From Fodinibacter sp963695175 (lineage in GTDB: Bacteria > Actinomycetota > Actinomycetes > Actinomycetales > Dermatophilaceae): 64,000 nt of DNA. Numbering within the stretch: the first letter of the stretch is position 1; every line of letters begins with the position of its first letter. Where the stretch lies: NCBI GenBank assembly GCA_963695175.1, contig CAVOGG010000002.1:496001-560000 (forward strand), read 5' to 3'. The position numbers and the translations under genes are program-made. This document shows positions 44,320-53,876 of this stretch, one piece after another. The notes under the pieces are model-generated. The model was given only the letters and a program-made list of their open reading frames with translations, did no database searches and was not told the DNA's origin.

Positions 44320-45921
44320 ATGGCGAGCCACGAAGCTCCCAGCGCCAGCGACGTGATTGCTCTCGGGCGAGCGGTGCTCGGCATCGAACTTGGTTCGACA
44401 CGCATCAAGGCAGTGCTCATCGACCCGCAGGGCCGCCAGCTGGCGGGCGGCAGCCACACGTGGGAGAACAGGTTCGTCGACCGGGTGTGGACCTACACGG
44501 TTGAGGACATCTGGTCGGGAGTTCAGGGCAGCTTCGAGTCGATGTGCGCGGACGCGCAGGAACGGCACGGAGTCCGCCCCACCGCGTTGGGGGCCCTGGG
44601 GGTGTCCGCGATGATGCACGGCTATCTCGCCTTCGACGCCTCGGGCGAGCTGCTGACGCCGTTTCGGACCTGGCGCAACACGACAACCGAGCAGGCGGCG
44701 GCCGAGCTCACTGAGCTGTTCGGGTGCACCATCCCGCTGCGCTGGTCGATCGCCCACCTCTACCAGGCGATCCTGGATGACGAGCCGCACGTTGCGCAGG
44801 TGGCGTCACTGACCACCTTGGCGGGCTTCGTCCATCGGCGCCTTACCGGGTTGCACGTGCTCGGCGTCGGCGACGCGTCGGGCATGTTCCCCATCGACGC
44901 GGAGACGAGGAACTACGACGCCGAGCGCCTCGCGCAGTTCGACGCCTTGGTCGCCAACCGCCATCCCGACCTGTCGCTGGCTCGGCTCCTGCCGCGGGTG
45001 CTCACCGCAGGCGCGGAGGCGGGCCGGCTCACCGACCGAGGCGCGGCGCTGTTGGATGCCAGCGGGGAGCTCCTGCCGGGGGCACCACTCTGCCCGCCGG
45101 AAGGCGACGCCGGGACCGGCATGGTCGCCACGAACGCCGTGGCGCCGCGCACCGGAAACGTCAGCGTGGGGACGAGCATCTTTGCCATGGCCGTCCTCGA
45201 GGGACCGTTGTCGCAGATCCATCCTGAGGTCGACATGGTGACCACCCCCGCCGGGGACCCGGTCGCCATGGTGCACTGCAACAACGGGGCCAGCGAGCTC
45301 AACGCCTGGGCATCGGTGTTCCAGGAGTTCTCGACCGCCACCGGGCACCGGGTGCATCCCGATGAGGCGTTCCGCGTGCTCCTGAACGAGGCCCTGACCG
45401 CGGACCCCGACGCGGGCGGCCTGCTCGCATTCAACAACCTGTCGGGTGAGCCCGTCACCCAGCTCAGCGAGGGGCGCCCCCTCGTGCTGCGTACTCCCGA
45501 GAGCCGATTGACCCTTGGAAACTTCATCCGCGCCCAGCTCTTCGGTGCGTTCGCAACCCTCAGCCTCGGGATGCGTGTCTTGGCCGACGAAGGCGTACAC
45601 CTCGACGTCATGGTCGCCCACGGCGGCCTCTTCCGCACCGAGGGCGTGGCCCAGCGCCTTCTCGCGGCGGCACTACGCACCCCCGTGGCCGTGGGCCAAG
45701 CCGCTGGCGAGGGTGGAGCCTGGGGCATCGCCGTCCTCGCCTCGTACCTGGCTCACACCGACAAGTCAGACCTGGCCGAATTTCTGCAGGCCCGGTTCTC
45801 AGCCGGTGCGCCTGCGCGCATCGTCGAGCCCGACCCGGTTGACGTTGAGGGGTTCTCGGCTTTCATGGAGCGCTATGTGGCCGCACTGCCGGTCCAGCGA
45901 GCCGCACTCGGTGCGACTTAG
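44320..45921 (+). CDS. araB: FGGY family carbohydrate kinase, probable ribulokinase
   Basis: A 533-residue FGGY kinase. The N-terminal phosphate loop is GIELGSTRIKAV, the substrate region includes SAMMHGYLAFD and TWRNTTT, and the second domain has NVSVGTS and AHGGLF, followed by GEGGAWG. The arabinose setting (araD, GH43, MFS) makes L-ribulose the likely substrate, though this kinase group also includes D-xylulose and other ketose kinases. It leads a plus-strand operon with GH43 and a symporter. Confidence 0.85.
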   Translation: MASHEAPSASDVIALGRAVLGIELGSTRIKAVLIDPQGRQLAGGSHTWENRFVDRVWTYTVEDIWSGVQGSFESMCADAQERHGVRPTALGALGVSAMMHGYLAFDASGELLTPFRTWRNTTTEQAAAELTELFGCTIPLRWSIAHLYQAILDDEPHVAQVASLTTLAGFVHRRLTGLHVLGVGDASGMFPIDAETRNYDAERLAQFDALVANRHPDLSLARLLPRVLTAGAEAGRLTDRGAALLDASGELLPGAPLCPPEGDAGTGMVATNAVAPRTGNVSVGTSIFAMAVLEGPLSQIHPEVDMVTTPAGDPVAMVHCNNGASELNAWASVFQEFSTATGHRVHPDEAFRVLLNEALTADPDAGGLLAFNNLSGEPVTQLSEGRPLVLRTPESRLTLGNFIRAQLFGAFATLSLGMRVLADEGVHLDVMVAHGGLFRTEGVAQRLLAAALRTPVAVGQAAGEGGAWGIAVLASYLAHTDKSDLAEFLQARFSAGAPARIVEPDPVDVEGFSAFMERYVAALPVQRAALGAT

Positions 45922-45977
45922 CCCCAGTCCTGCTACGTTGCGAACCTGTCCCTGTCTCAGCGACAAGGAGGCGCTCC

Positions 45978-46994
45978 GTGCCCATGGCTCGCATGGCGAA
46001 CCCCATCGTCCTCCAGCGCGCCGATCCATGCGTCCTGCGGCACGACGGCCAGTACTACTTCACGGGTTCGCACCCGCTGTATGACCGCATCGTCCTGCGC
46101 CGAGCCGAACGTCTCGCGGACCTGCAAGCCGCGCCCGAGGTGACCATCTGGAGCAAGCACGCCGAGGGGCCGCAGTCCAACCTCATCTGGGCGCCCGAGA
46201 TCCACCGCATCGGTGAGGCCTGGTACATCTACTACGCCGCGGCGCCCAACCCGGACGTCACCTTCGACGTCCCCGACGCGGACGACACCTTCAACCACCG
46301 TGTCTACTGCCTCGAGTGCCTCGACGTGGACCCCCTCACCGGCACCTGGACGGAGAAGGGTCAGGTGGACACCGGCTGGGAGTCCTTCGCGCTCGACGCG
46401 ACGAGCTTCAGCCACCGGGGCGACCAGTACCTGGTGTGGGCGCAGCAGGACTTCGCGGTGAAGGGACACTCGAACCTCTACATCTCGCGCATGGAGAACC
46501 CGTGGACTCTCGCGACGCCCGCGGTCATGCTGTGCCGGCCGGAGCTCGACTGGGAGGTCATCGGGTTCTGGGTCGCGGAGGGTCCTTCGGTCCTGCAGCG
46601 CGACGGGCAGCTGCTCCTCACGTACAGCGCCTCCGCGACCGGGATCGACTACGCGATGGGGCTGCTCACCGCGTCCGCGGATGCGGACCCCCTCGACCCC
46701 GCGAGCTGGACCAAGTCTCACGAGCCGGTCTTCACCAGCGCCCCCGAGAACGGGATCTACGGTCCGGGCCACAACAGCTTCACGGAGTCGCCCGAGGGTG
46801 AGACGGTGCTCGTCTATCACGCCCGCAGCTACACGGAGCTCATCGGCAACCCCTTGTGGGAACCCAACCGGCACGCTTGCGCGCAGGTCCTGCCGTTCGC
46901 GGACGGCGAGCCACAATGGGGGGTCCCACAGCCGCTGAGCCGTCCGGTCCCGTCCGGCGTCGAGGTGCTTGCGTCCGACGGGACCCTGCCATGA
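45978..46994 (+). CDS. Glycoside hydrolase family 43-type arabinosidase
   Basis: A 338-residue five-bladed beta-propeller enzyme of GH43. The general base Asp is in ADPCVLRHDGQYYFTG (D16), the WAPEIH motif follows, and the acid Glu is in WVAEGPSV. There is no signal peptide, so it acts in the cytoplasm on imported arabino-oligosaccharides. The GTG at 45978 has AAGGAGG six bases upstream. It overlaps the MFS gene by ATGA, which supports import followed by intracellular cleavage. Confidence 0.9.
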   Translation: MPMARMANPIVLQRADPCVLRHDGQYYFTGSHPLYDRIVLRRAERLADLQAAPEVTIWSKHAEGPQSNLIWAPEIHRIGEAWYIYYAAAPNPDVTFDVPDADDTFNHRVYCLECLDVDPLTGTWTEKGQVDTGWESFALDATSFSHRGDQYLVWAQQDFAVKGHSNLYISRMENPWTLATPAVMLCRPELDWEVIGFWVAEGPSVLQRDGQLLLTYSASATGIDYAMGLLTASADADPLDPASWTKSHEPVFTSAPENGIYGPGHNSFTESPEGETVLVYHARSYTELIGNPLWEPNRHACAQVLPFADGEPQWGVPQPLSRPVPSGVEVLASDGTLP

Positions 46995-48328
46995 GCGGCG
47001 ACGGTCAGGGCACCGCGGCAGCGGCCACCGGGCCCACATTCCTCGACTCGATAAAGCGCCTGGTGCTGTGGAACTACGGCGGGATCTACTTCTTCTACTT
47101 CGTCGCCTGGCAGTTCATCTTCACGTTCATGGGCCTGTGGCTCGACGAAGAGGGCATGTCGTCGACCAGCATCGGCAGGGTGAGCACGGTCATGGCGCTC
47201 ACCGCGCTGTGCCTGCAGCCGTTGTACGGATTCCTGCAGGACCGCCTGGGCTTCCGCAAACCGCTGTTCGCGTTCGTGGTGGTGTGCGCCGCGATGATCG
47301 GGCCGTTCTTCCAGTTCGTGTTCAAGCCCCTCATCGGCGTCAACCAGGACCTCGCCGCCCTGGTCGGAGGCATGTACCTCAGCCTCGTCACCTACGCGGG
47401 CGTGTCCGTGGTCGAGGCATACAACGAGCGCGCGAGCCGCGCCAACGAGTTCGAGTACGGCCACGCGCGGCTCTTCGGTGCGCTCGGCGGCTCCTTCGCC
47501 TCGGCCATCGGCGGTCTGGTCTGGTCCACCAACCCCGACAACATCTGGTGGGCCGCGTCGTTCTCTGCGGTCGTGCTGGGCGTGCTGCTCTTTGTCGCGC
47601 GGGTGCCGCGCCGGGCGACCGATGCCCGCCAGGCCGGGGGCGAGCCGCGGGCGCACAAGGTCAGCAAGGAGGACATCGTCGGGCTGCTCACGGACCGCAA
47701 CTTCCTCGGCTTCGTGGTCCTCATGATGGGCACGGCCGCCCTGTACGACGTGTTCGACCAGCAGTACTCGATCTACTTCACCGGCCTCGTCGACCACACA
47801 GACCCGGAGGCGCTGTTCGGCACGGTGGTGTCGATCCAGATCCTGCTCGAGGCGGTGGTGTTGGTCTTCACGCCCGCGATCATCAACCGGATCGGCGCCA
47901 AGCGCGGACTGATGATCTTCGCCGGAATCCTCGTGGTGCGGGTGCTGGGCTCCGCGCTCTTCACGAGCACGGAGGCCCTGGTTCTCTGGCGTTGGCTCGC
48001 CGCGGTCGAGATGCCGTTCATGCTCGTCTCGGTGATGAAGTACATCACCCGGATGTTCGACGTGAGGATCTCCGCGACCGCGTACATGCTCGGGTTCGGC
48101 GTCGCGAAGTCCCTTGGAGTCGCCGTGTTCTCCGGGGCGTTCGGGCGGTCCTACGACAAGAACGGGTTCTCCCAGTCCTACCTGATCATGGCCGCGGTGA
48201 TCTTTGTCGCGACTGTCCTCGCGATGCTGCTCATGGGCGACGACAGGGGCCGTGAGGCTCCCACCGGCGACCTCGCCGACGGGGCCGACGACCAGGTCGA
48301 CGACGAGGAAAGTGCCCCCGCGCGTTGA
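46991..48328 (+). CDS. MFS oligosaccharide:H+ symporter-like transporter
   Basis: A 445-residue, 12-helix transporter similar in layout to the LacY-type oligosaccharide:H+ symporters. Helix 1 is preceded by WNYGGIYFFYF, the motif A-like loop is DRLGFRK, and EYGHARLFGALGG follows. The ATG overlaps the GH43 stop by four bases. It likely imports arabinose-containing oligosaccharides for the GH43 enzyme. The C-terminal tail is highly acidic. Confidence 0.88.
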   Translation: MSGDGQGTAAAATGPTFLDSIKRLVLWNYGGIYFFYFVAWQFIFTFMGLWLDEEGMSSTSIGRVSTVMALTALCLQPLYGFLQDRLGFRKPLFAFVVVCAAMIGPFFQFVFKPLIGVNQDLAALVGGMYLSLVTYAGVSVVEAYNERASRANEFEYGHARLFGALGGSFASAIGGLVWSTNPDNIWWAASFSAVVLGVLLFVARVPRRATDARQAGGEPRAHKVSKEDIVGLLTDRNFLGFVVLMMGTAALYDVFDQQYSIYFTGLVDHTDPEALFGTVVSIQILLEAVVLVFTPAIINRIGAKRGLMIFAGILVVRVLGSALFTSTEALVLWRWLAAVEMPFMLVSVMKYITRMFDVRISATAYMLGFGVAKSLGVAVFSGAFGRSYDKNGFSQSYLIMAAVIFVATVLAMLLMGDDRGREAPTGDLADGADDQVDDEESAPAR

Positions 48329-48446
48329 GCCGCGAATGCTGCCCCACCCGCGCTGCGCCACTGGCATGGTCACGCCTGGGAAGCTCTCACGTCACGCCGC
48401 GAGCGGCCCTGACTACGCCGGGTGCGCCACGGCCTTCGACCGAGTG

Positions 48447-48698
48447 CTAGCGCGCGAAGAGACGCAGGTCGATACGTCCGGATCTGATGGTGGCCGGTCG
48501 GGCCGTCGCCGCGGTCCGGTTGCTTGGTGCCCACTCAGGCAATGGACCCCGGCACAAGCAGAACGGATGCCCAGCAGGATCCGCGTACATCTGGAACACT
48601 TCGCCGTCCGCCGCCGGATCCTTGGCGGTCTGGAGCAGCGTCGCGCCGAGGGACATCGCCCTGGCGTGCAATTCCGCCAAGTCGCCAAGGCGTGGGCG
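48447..48698 (-). pseudogene. C-terminal fragment of a VOC/glyoxalase protein
   Basis: The minus-strand frame encodes RLGDLAELHARAMSLGATLL, GEVFQMYADPAGHPFCLC and a short tail. This is the last half of a VOC-family domain, in which ALGATLL...DPAGHPFCLC is conserved. An in-frame stop lies just upstream of RLGDLAE, and the first beta-alpha unit is missing, so this is a broken gene. A TTG at 48680 is the only internal start. Confidence 0.7.
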
Positions 48699-48728
48699 TC
48701 ACCAGGCACCCGGCTTCGCTGAGCCGGC

Positions 48729-49157
48729 TCAGTCCTCCAGCTGCGGGCGGTGGCCGGACTCGGCCTCGACGGCGTCGTTGATGTCGGCTCCACCCTGCTC
48801 GACGAGCTCCGCGAAGAGCCGGCCACGGACGACGAGACCGTCCCGAACCGTGAACTGAGTGATCGCGCGCAGGTCAAACGGCTCACCCTGCTCGGTCGTG
48901 CCCCACCAGTGCCACTCGCTCCACACCACGTCGCCGTCCTGAACCGACGAAGGGACCTCGGCGCGCAAGTCGGGCACGCCGGTGAGGATCGCGCCCCAGT
49001 TCGCCTTCATCTGCGCCCGTCCGCCGAAGCCGCGGGCCGGATGAAAGGGCTGTTCGCTCTGGTAGTCCTCATGCATCAAGGCCGCCATGCCCTCGAGGTC
49101 GTGGGCGTTGGTCCGCTCGACCATCTGCCGGATGACCTCCAAACCGGTTGCTGCCAT
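48729..49157 (-). CDS. SnoaL-like NTF2-fold protein
   Basis: A 142-residue protein. The N-terminal helices (VIRQMVERTNAHDLEGMAALM), the strand HEDYQSEQPF and the late RAITQFTVRDGLVV match SnoaL-type cone folds. It is the third SnoaL/NTF2-like gene in the window. The catalytic Asp/His pattern cannot be confirmed. It stands alone between two gene fragments. Confidence 0.8.
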   Translation of the reverse strand: MAATGLEVIRQMVERTNAHDLEGMAALMHEDYQSEQPFHPARGFGGRAQMKANWGAILTGVPDLRAEVPSSVQDGDVVWSEWHWWGTTEQGEPFDLRAITQFTVRDGLVVRGRLFAELVEQGGADINDAVEAESGHRPQLED

Positions 49158-49374
49158 AGCCGCTCCTCAGTCGTCAGTTCCCCCGCTGAAAAGCGTCCCA
49201 CGGCCAGCCGGCCCTGACGCGGCACTCCGTGGACGGATCAGATCAGGCGTGGCAGACGCCAGCGATGCGCAATGTCTTCCTCGGTGCCGCGTGCCCTGAA
49301 GCGCGACCGCCCGCATCCATGAGGCGTTGCGGGTCCCGGTGGGCGAAACCGATCGCTCACCCAAGGCTTGCCTC

Positions 49375-49689
49375 TCAGGTGAGCCCGTGGTCGAAGGCGT
49401 ACGCGGCCGCAGCGGTGCGGGAGGAAACGTCCAGCTTGGTGAAGATGTTGCTCAGGTGCCGCGCGACCGTCTTGGTGCTCAGGAACAGGGCGGCGGCGAT
49501 CTCCGCGTTGGAACTGCCAGCGGCAACCAGCCGGAGGACCTCGGCCTCGCGGGCCGTGATGCCCCCTGGCACGCTCAGGCCCGACCTTTGGCGGACCGGC
49601 CGCCTCACATTGGCCGAATCAGCGGCGTAGTGCCGCAGGTCCGGGCCGCTCGGCTCGCGTCCCGAGCGGCCCGGGTCAACGCAAGGCAT
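49375..49689 (-). CDS. LuxR-type HTH protein, truncated
   Basis: About 104 residues, of which the last 65 form a LuxR HTH domain (ITAREAEVLRLVAAGSSNAE followed by a helix, then TVARHLSNIFTKLDVSSR). The N-terminal ligand or receiver domain of LuxR proteins is missing, and the first 40 residues are basic and not domain-like. It may be a free HTH protein or a truncated regulator. It is divergent from the YdeI-like gene. Confidence 0.7.
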   Translation of the reverse strand: MPCVDPGRSGREPSGPDLRHYAADSANVRRPVRQRSGLSVPGGITAREAEVLRLVAAGSSNAEIAAALFLSTKTVARHLSNIFTKLDVSSRTAAAAYAFDHGLT

Positions 49690-49778
49690 CACCGTGCCAC
49701 GAGCGTGCGTTGTCAGCTGCCGCACCTGCTCGCCGTGAGGCCGGCCATCCTGTCGGTGGGCGATGACACGATGGCCGT

Positions 49779-50372
49779 ATGTCCGACGAGGAGACGCCGG
49801 AGGAGTTGGCCGGCCAGCCGGTGATTTCGTTCGCTGCGGTGCCCGACGGCGAGGCATGGTTCGCCGAGCACTGCGCCGACCACCGCGGCTTCTGGCTCAA
49901 GATCGGGAAGATGGGCGCCGCCCAGACCATCAACTACGCCGAGGCCCTCGACATCGCTCTCTGCCACGGCTGGATCGACGGGCAGAAGCGGGGATACGAC
50001 GAAACCTATTGGTTGCAGCGCTTCACCCCGCGCGGGCCGCGGAGCAAGTGGTCGCAGATCAACCGGGACAAGGCCGAGGCGCTGATCAAGGCCGGTCGCA
50101 TGTGCCCGGCCGGGCAGGCGCAGGTCGACGCGGCGAAGGCCGACGGCCGGTGGGCAGCGGCCTACGCCGGCCAGAAGAGCGCGACCGTCCCCGACGACCT
50201 GGCCGCCGCCCTCGCGGCCGACCCGCAAGCCAAGGCATTCTTCGAGACACTCAGGGGCGCCAACCGCTATGCGATCCTCTACCGCGTCCACGATGCGAAG
50301 AAGCCGGAGACGCGGGCCGCGCGCATCGCGAAGTTCGTCGAGATGTGCCACAACCACGAGACCGTTCACTGA
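49779..50372 (+). CDS. YdeI/OmpD-associated family protein
   Basis: A 197-residue protein with the family plan: WFAEHCADHRGFWLKIGK, NYAEALDIALCHGWIDGQKR, the RFTPRGPRSKWSQINRDKAE block, then helices ending in KKPETRAARIAKFVEM. The family is widespread and mostly of unknown role; some members are annotated as bacteriocin-protection proteins. The ATG at 49779 is consistent with the family start. Confidence 0.88.
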   Translation: MSDEETPEELAGQPVISFAAVPDGEAWFAEHCADHRGFWLKIGKMGAAQTINYAEALDIALCHGWIDGQKRGYDETYWLQRFTPRGPRSKWSQINRDKAEALIKAGRMCPAGQAQVDAAKADGRWAAAYAGQKSATVPDDLAAALAADPQAKAFFETLRGANRYAILYRVHDAKKPETRAARIAKFVEMCHNHETVH

Positions 50373-50496
50373 CTCTGGCCAGGTTCGACGCTGCCCCGCA
50401 AGAAGGAACGGTACGACGACTTTGCTTCGACGCCGGTCGCGTCGCGAAACGGGCCGACGTTGGAGAGGTCCGATAACCGCTCGGTGCGTCCGAGTC

Positions 50497-50513
50497 GCGG
50501 CGAGATGACGCAG
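50497..50513 (+). repeat. Dispersed intergenic motif, copy 3
   Basis: GCGGCG-AGA-TGACGCAG lies in the 235-base gap after the YdeI-like gene. It is a member of the GCGRCG-N3-TGACGC set. Confidence 0.5.
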
Positions 50514-50607
50514 TCCGACAGTCGCGTCCTGAACATCGACCGTTCGTCCCTGAATTGCCGGGCGGTCGGCGGATTCTTTGACTGCCCCGCGGGAGCACTG
50601 TGGAGGT

Positions 50608-50901
50608 ATGGCGGTGTTCGAGGCGGTTGAGACGAGGTTTCCTCGCGGCCTGCCGGAACGCTTCGTCGCCGCCCTCTCGGTGCGCGTCGTGAAGGGTCGC
50701 TGGGCGGTGCGCTTGAACGTTCGTCGAGGGCTGGATCGCGATGCGCGGCGCATGGCGGAGGACTGGGCACTGCGGGAGGTTCTGCAGTTTCGAGCTGACG
50801 GGACCGATTCCTCGCAGGGGCGGGGGCACGCCGACGCGGATCGGCTGCTGGTGATGCGGGAGTTCGCAACGCTGGAGGACCTCCCGGGGTCGCGCGCCTA
50901 G
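50608..50901 (+). CDS. Small hypothetical protein
   Basis: A 97-residue protein with an N-terminal half like an alpha/beta fold (RFVAALSVRVVKGRWAVRLN), a helix with ARRMAEDWALREVLQ, and a polar tail. It has no recognisable family. The ATG at 50608 is the second Met of the frame and is preferred because the upstream part is polar and not conserved in character. Confidence 0.45.
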   Translation: MAVFEAVETRFPRGLPERFVAALSVRVVKGRWAVRLNVRRGLDRDARRMAEDWALREVLQFRADGTDSSQGRGHADADRLLVMREFATLEDLPGSRA

Positions 50902-51215
50902 CGACTGGGATCGACAGGCCAGCCCAGTGCCTTGGTGGGCACGACCTGGTTCCGTGCGAGTGCAGTTGTATCTGCTTGGCGCGCGCCCGCAACGTGGGGA
51001 GTTCTGGGCCGGTGCGTTCATTGAGGGTGTTCCACACCGGCACCGAAGGTCACGTGGTGACACCCGGCCCTTACGGTGCCAGAGTGGCCCTTGGACGTGA
51101 AAGTCACCTTGAGGGGCCCTTGCTCACGTCCTGTCGACAATCTCCTTTCCCGCCAACGTGCCCTCGCTCTCGCCATTGAGTCGTGCGCCGGTTGGACCTC
51201 ACGGATAGGAAGACC
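50902..51215. other. Intergenic region before the exported protein
   Basis: About 314 bases with no convincing gene. It should hold the promoter of the exported protein at 51216, but I see no clear -10/-35 pair. Confidence 0.5.
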
Positions 51216-53315
51216 ATGGGTAGTTCTGGCATCTCGCGCCTTCGGCGCATCAGTGCAGTTTCCGTCCCGGTACTGGCGATCGCGGCGCTGGGTCTCCCCG
51301 CGGTCGCGGCGCAGGCCGCGACCGGCCCGACCGCCCGGCTGGTCGGAACGTCCACCGCCACCACGGGGGCCTTCACCCCCTCGGGGACGAACGACGCCAC
51401 CGACGAGGAGTTCATGGGTGAGCCTGACGACGCTGAGAACGACGGCGGGCCGCCGGCGTTCACCGGCACCATCACCGATCGCAGCCTCTCCAACGGCCAC
51501 GGGAACGGGGCCGGCCCTTCGGCCAGCAGTGGGCCCAAGGCCAAGTCGAACCCTCAGCTGGGCACCTCGTTCGAGGGGCTGAACCTCTTCCAGCAGCGGT
51601 ACGCCCGCGGTGGCAACCAGTTCACGGTCGAGCCGCCCGACCAGGCGCTCTGCGTCGGCAACGGTTTCGTCGTCGAGGCGGTCAACGACGTCATGAACGT
51701 CTACGACAAGCAGGGCAACTCGGTTCTGCCCGACAACACCGCGACCAATATCGTCTCCGGCTTCCCGACGGACGTCGACCACGCGGTGGACCTCAACTCG
51801 TTCTTCGGGTACGCCCCCGCGATCGACCGCTCGACCGGAGTGCGGGCCCAGAGCATCACCGACCCCGTCTGCCTCTTCGACGCCGCGACCCAGCGCTTCT
51901 TCGTCGCAGTGCTCACCCTGGAGTCGCTACCGAACGGCACGCTCACCCTCGAGAACCACATCGACATCGCCGTGAGCAAGACGTCCAACCCCACCGGGGC
52001 GTGGAACATCTTCTCCTTCGACACGACCCATGACGGCACGAACACCGGCGGGGTGAACCCCGGGCCTTACCTGGGCGACTACCCGCACATCGGTGCCGAC
52101 GCCAACGGCGTCTACATCACCACCAACGCCTACCCGTGGTTGGCGAACGGCTTCGCCGGCGCGCAGGTCTACGCGCTGTCCAAGGCGCAGCTGGCCGCCG
52201 GCGCCTCACAGGTCACGATGGCGCACATCGACACCTCCGGCGCGGTCCCACTCCCGAGCGACGCCGGCGCCACGCAACCGGGCTTCACCGTGTGGCCGGC
52301 GCAGTCGCCGGGCACGAGCTCATACGAGACGGCGGCCGGCGGGACGGAGTACTTCCTCAGCTCCAACGCGGCCGATGAGGCCACTCATCCCGTGGCAGGA
52401 ACGGGTGGCAGCGGCACGTCCGAGAAGGTCATCGTCTGGGCCCTGACCAACACCTCGTCGCTCAACAGCGCGACCGCATCGGTCTCGCTCACGGCCAAGC
52501 CCCTCGGCGCGGAGCTGTACGCGATCCCGCCCAAGACGCGTCAGCCGGGATCGGGTACGGCACCCACCACGGCCACCCCCCAGGGCCACTGCATCAACGA
52601 CACCACGACCAGCACGATCGCTGGTGTCGGCTGCTGGCGCCTCCTGTTCGGTGCCGAGCCCGCGCACGACGAGGTCATCTCCCGGCCGGACTCGAACGAC
52701 ACCCGCATGCAGCAGGTGATGTTCGCCAACGGCAAGCTGTGGGGCGCACTGGACACCGCCATCAACCCCGACGGAGGCGCACAGCGAGCCGGCATCGCGT
52801 GGTTCATCGTCAAGCCGAGCGTGTCCTCCGGGTCGCTGAGCGCGACGATGTCACGCCAGGGCTACCTCGCCAAGGCCGGTGCGGACCTCACCTACCCGGC
52901 GATCGGCGTGACGGCCAGTGGCCGCGGCGTCATGGCGTTCACCTACACGGACGCCACGACCTTCCCCAGTGCCGCCTATGCGGGCATCGACGCCCTGGCG
53001 GGCACCGGGCCGATCTCGATCGCAGCAGCGGGCAAGGCCACCGACGACGGCTTCACGAGCTACAAGTCGCAGGTCGGCAACCCGCCCCGTACCCGGTGGG
53101 GTGACTACGGCGCTGCCGCGGTCGACGGCAAGTCCGTGTGGATCGCGAGCGAGTACATCGCCACTGCGTGCGACTACTCGACGTGGGGCGGTCGGTTCTT
53201 CGGTGCCACGACCGGCGACAACAAGCTCGGGACGTGCGCGGCCTCGCCCGGTGCGGCGGGTCCACGCACGGCGCTCGGCAACTGGTCCACGCGGGTGAGC
53301 GAGGTGACGCCCTAG
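51216..53315 (+). CDS. Large exported protein, possible beta-propeller
   Basis: A 699-residue exported protein. Residues 1 to about 35 form a signal peptide (ISRLRR, an Ala/Val core, cleavage near AQA-AT). The mature part begins with an acidic, low-complexity spacer, then a region with repeated beta motifs: VVEAVNDVMNVYDKQGN, FVAVLTLESLPNGTL, PHIGADANGVYITTNAY, YFLSSNAADE. This is like exported propeller proteins of unknown function. The ATG at 51216 has AGGAAG upstream. A hairpin follows. Confidence 0.85.
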   Translation: MGSSGISRLRRISAVSVPVLAIAALGLPAVAAQAATGPTARLVGTSTATTGAFTPSGTNDATDEEFMGEPDDAENDGGPPAFTGTITDRSLSNGHGNGAGPSASSGPKAKSNPQLGTSFEGLNLFQQRYARGGNQFTVEPPDQALCVGNGFVVEAVNDVMNVYDKQGNSVLPDNTATNIVSGFPTDVDHAVDLNSFFGYAPAIDRSTGVRAQSITDPVCLFDAATQRFFVAVLTLESLPNGTLTLENHIDIAVSKTSNPTGAWNIFSFDTTHDGTNTGGVNPGPYLGDYPHIGADANGVYITTNAYPWLANGFAGAQVYALSKAQLAAGASQVTMAHIDTSGAVPLPSDAGATQPGFTVWPAQSPGTSSYETAAGGTEYFLSSNAADEATHPVAGTGGSGTSEKVIVWALTNTSSLNSATASVSLTAKPLGAELYAIPPKTRQPGSGTAPTTATPQGHCINDTTTSTIAGVGCWRLLFGAEPAHDEVISRPDSNDTRMQQVMFANGKLWGALDTAINPDGGAQRAGIAWFIVKPSVSSGSLSATMSRQGYLAKAGADLTYPAIGVTASGRGVMAFTYTDATTFPSAAYAGIDALAGTGPISIAAAGKATDDGFTSYKSQVGNPPRTRWGDYGAAAVDGKSVWIASEYIATACDYSTWGGRFFGATTGDNKLGTCAASPGAAGPRTALGNWSTRVSEVTP

Positions 53316-53332
53316 CGGCACAGAGCTCAGAG

Positions 53333-53374
53333 GCTGCGGTGGTAGCGGCCCGAAGTGGCCGCTACCACCGCAGC
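53333..53374 (+). terminator. 18-base-pair hairpin after the exported protein gene
   Basis: GCTGCGGTGGTAGCGGCC pairs perfectly with its complement (53357-53374) around the loop CGAAGT. It lies 18 bases after the stop at 53315. The stem is among the strongest in the window; no U tract follows. Confidence 0.8.
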
Positions 53375-53567
53375 GCGGGGCGTCCTGTCAGCGGCCGCGT
53401 TCGATCAGGTACACATGCACTGACCCTCGGTTGGGTCGCGCGCTGTGCCATCGCCGACGTTGGTTGTCCTTCCACCGGTGCGACCGCCCGCCGCTGCGCT
53501 CCTCGGGCACCGCGGGCAGCAGCGGGGTCCAGGGTCTGACCTTCGTGACGGTCAACCCAGGTCGGTA

Positions 53568-53876
53568 CTAGCTATCCCGGGCACCCTTCGTGTCGTCGAG
53601 GAGCATCCGTTGTGCCATGTCGAAGGGTGCCAGCACTTCCACGAAGAACTCCGAGGCCGCCGAAGTCAGCTCGCGCATGTCCCCTTTGGGCGATGCGAGT
53701 AACACCTCGCACAGCACAAGGTGGTGGACCTGGGTGAGGTCCAAGAGGCTCACACCCTCAGTGACGGCGCGGCGACCGATCCGGTAGCCGGACGTGCGGG
53801 CGTCCTCGCTGCGGTTCGGCAGGTATCGCAGGAACGCAGCACGGTAGTCCCGGGTGAGCGCCTCGAGGTCAGCCAC
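53568..53876 (-). CDS. RsbU N-terminal domain protein without phosphatase
   Basis: A 102-residue protein that resembles the N-terminal, RsbT-binding domain of the phosphatase RsbU: a helical bundle with RDYRAAFLRYL, YRIGRRAVTEGVSLLDLTQVHH and the last-helix landmark FFVEVLAPFDMAQR. In RsbU this is followed by a PP2C domain, which is absent here. It is the last gene of the operon and overlaps the rsbS-like gene by eight bases, so it was retained as a stand-alone partner. It starts with GTG. Confidence 0.8.
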   Translation of the reverse strand: MADLEALTRDYRAAFLRYLPNRSEDARTSGYRIGRRAVTEGVSLLDLTQVHHLVLCEVLLASPKGDMRELTSAASEFFVEVLAPFDMAQRMLLDDTKGARDS

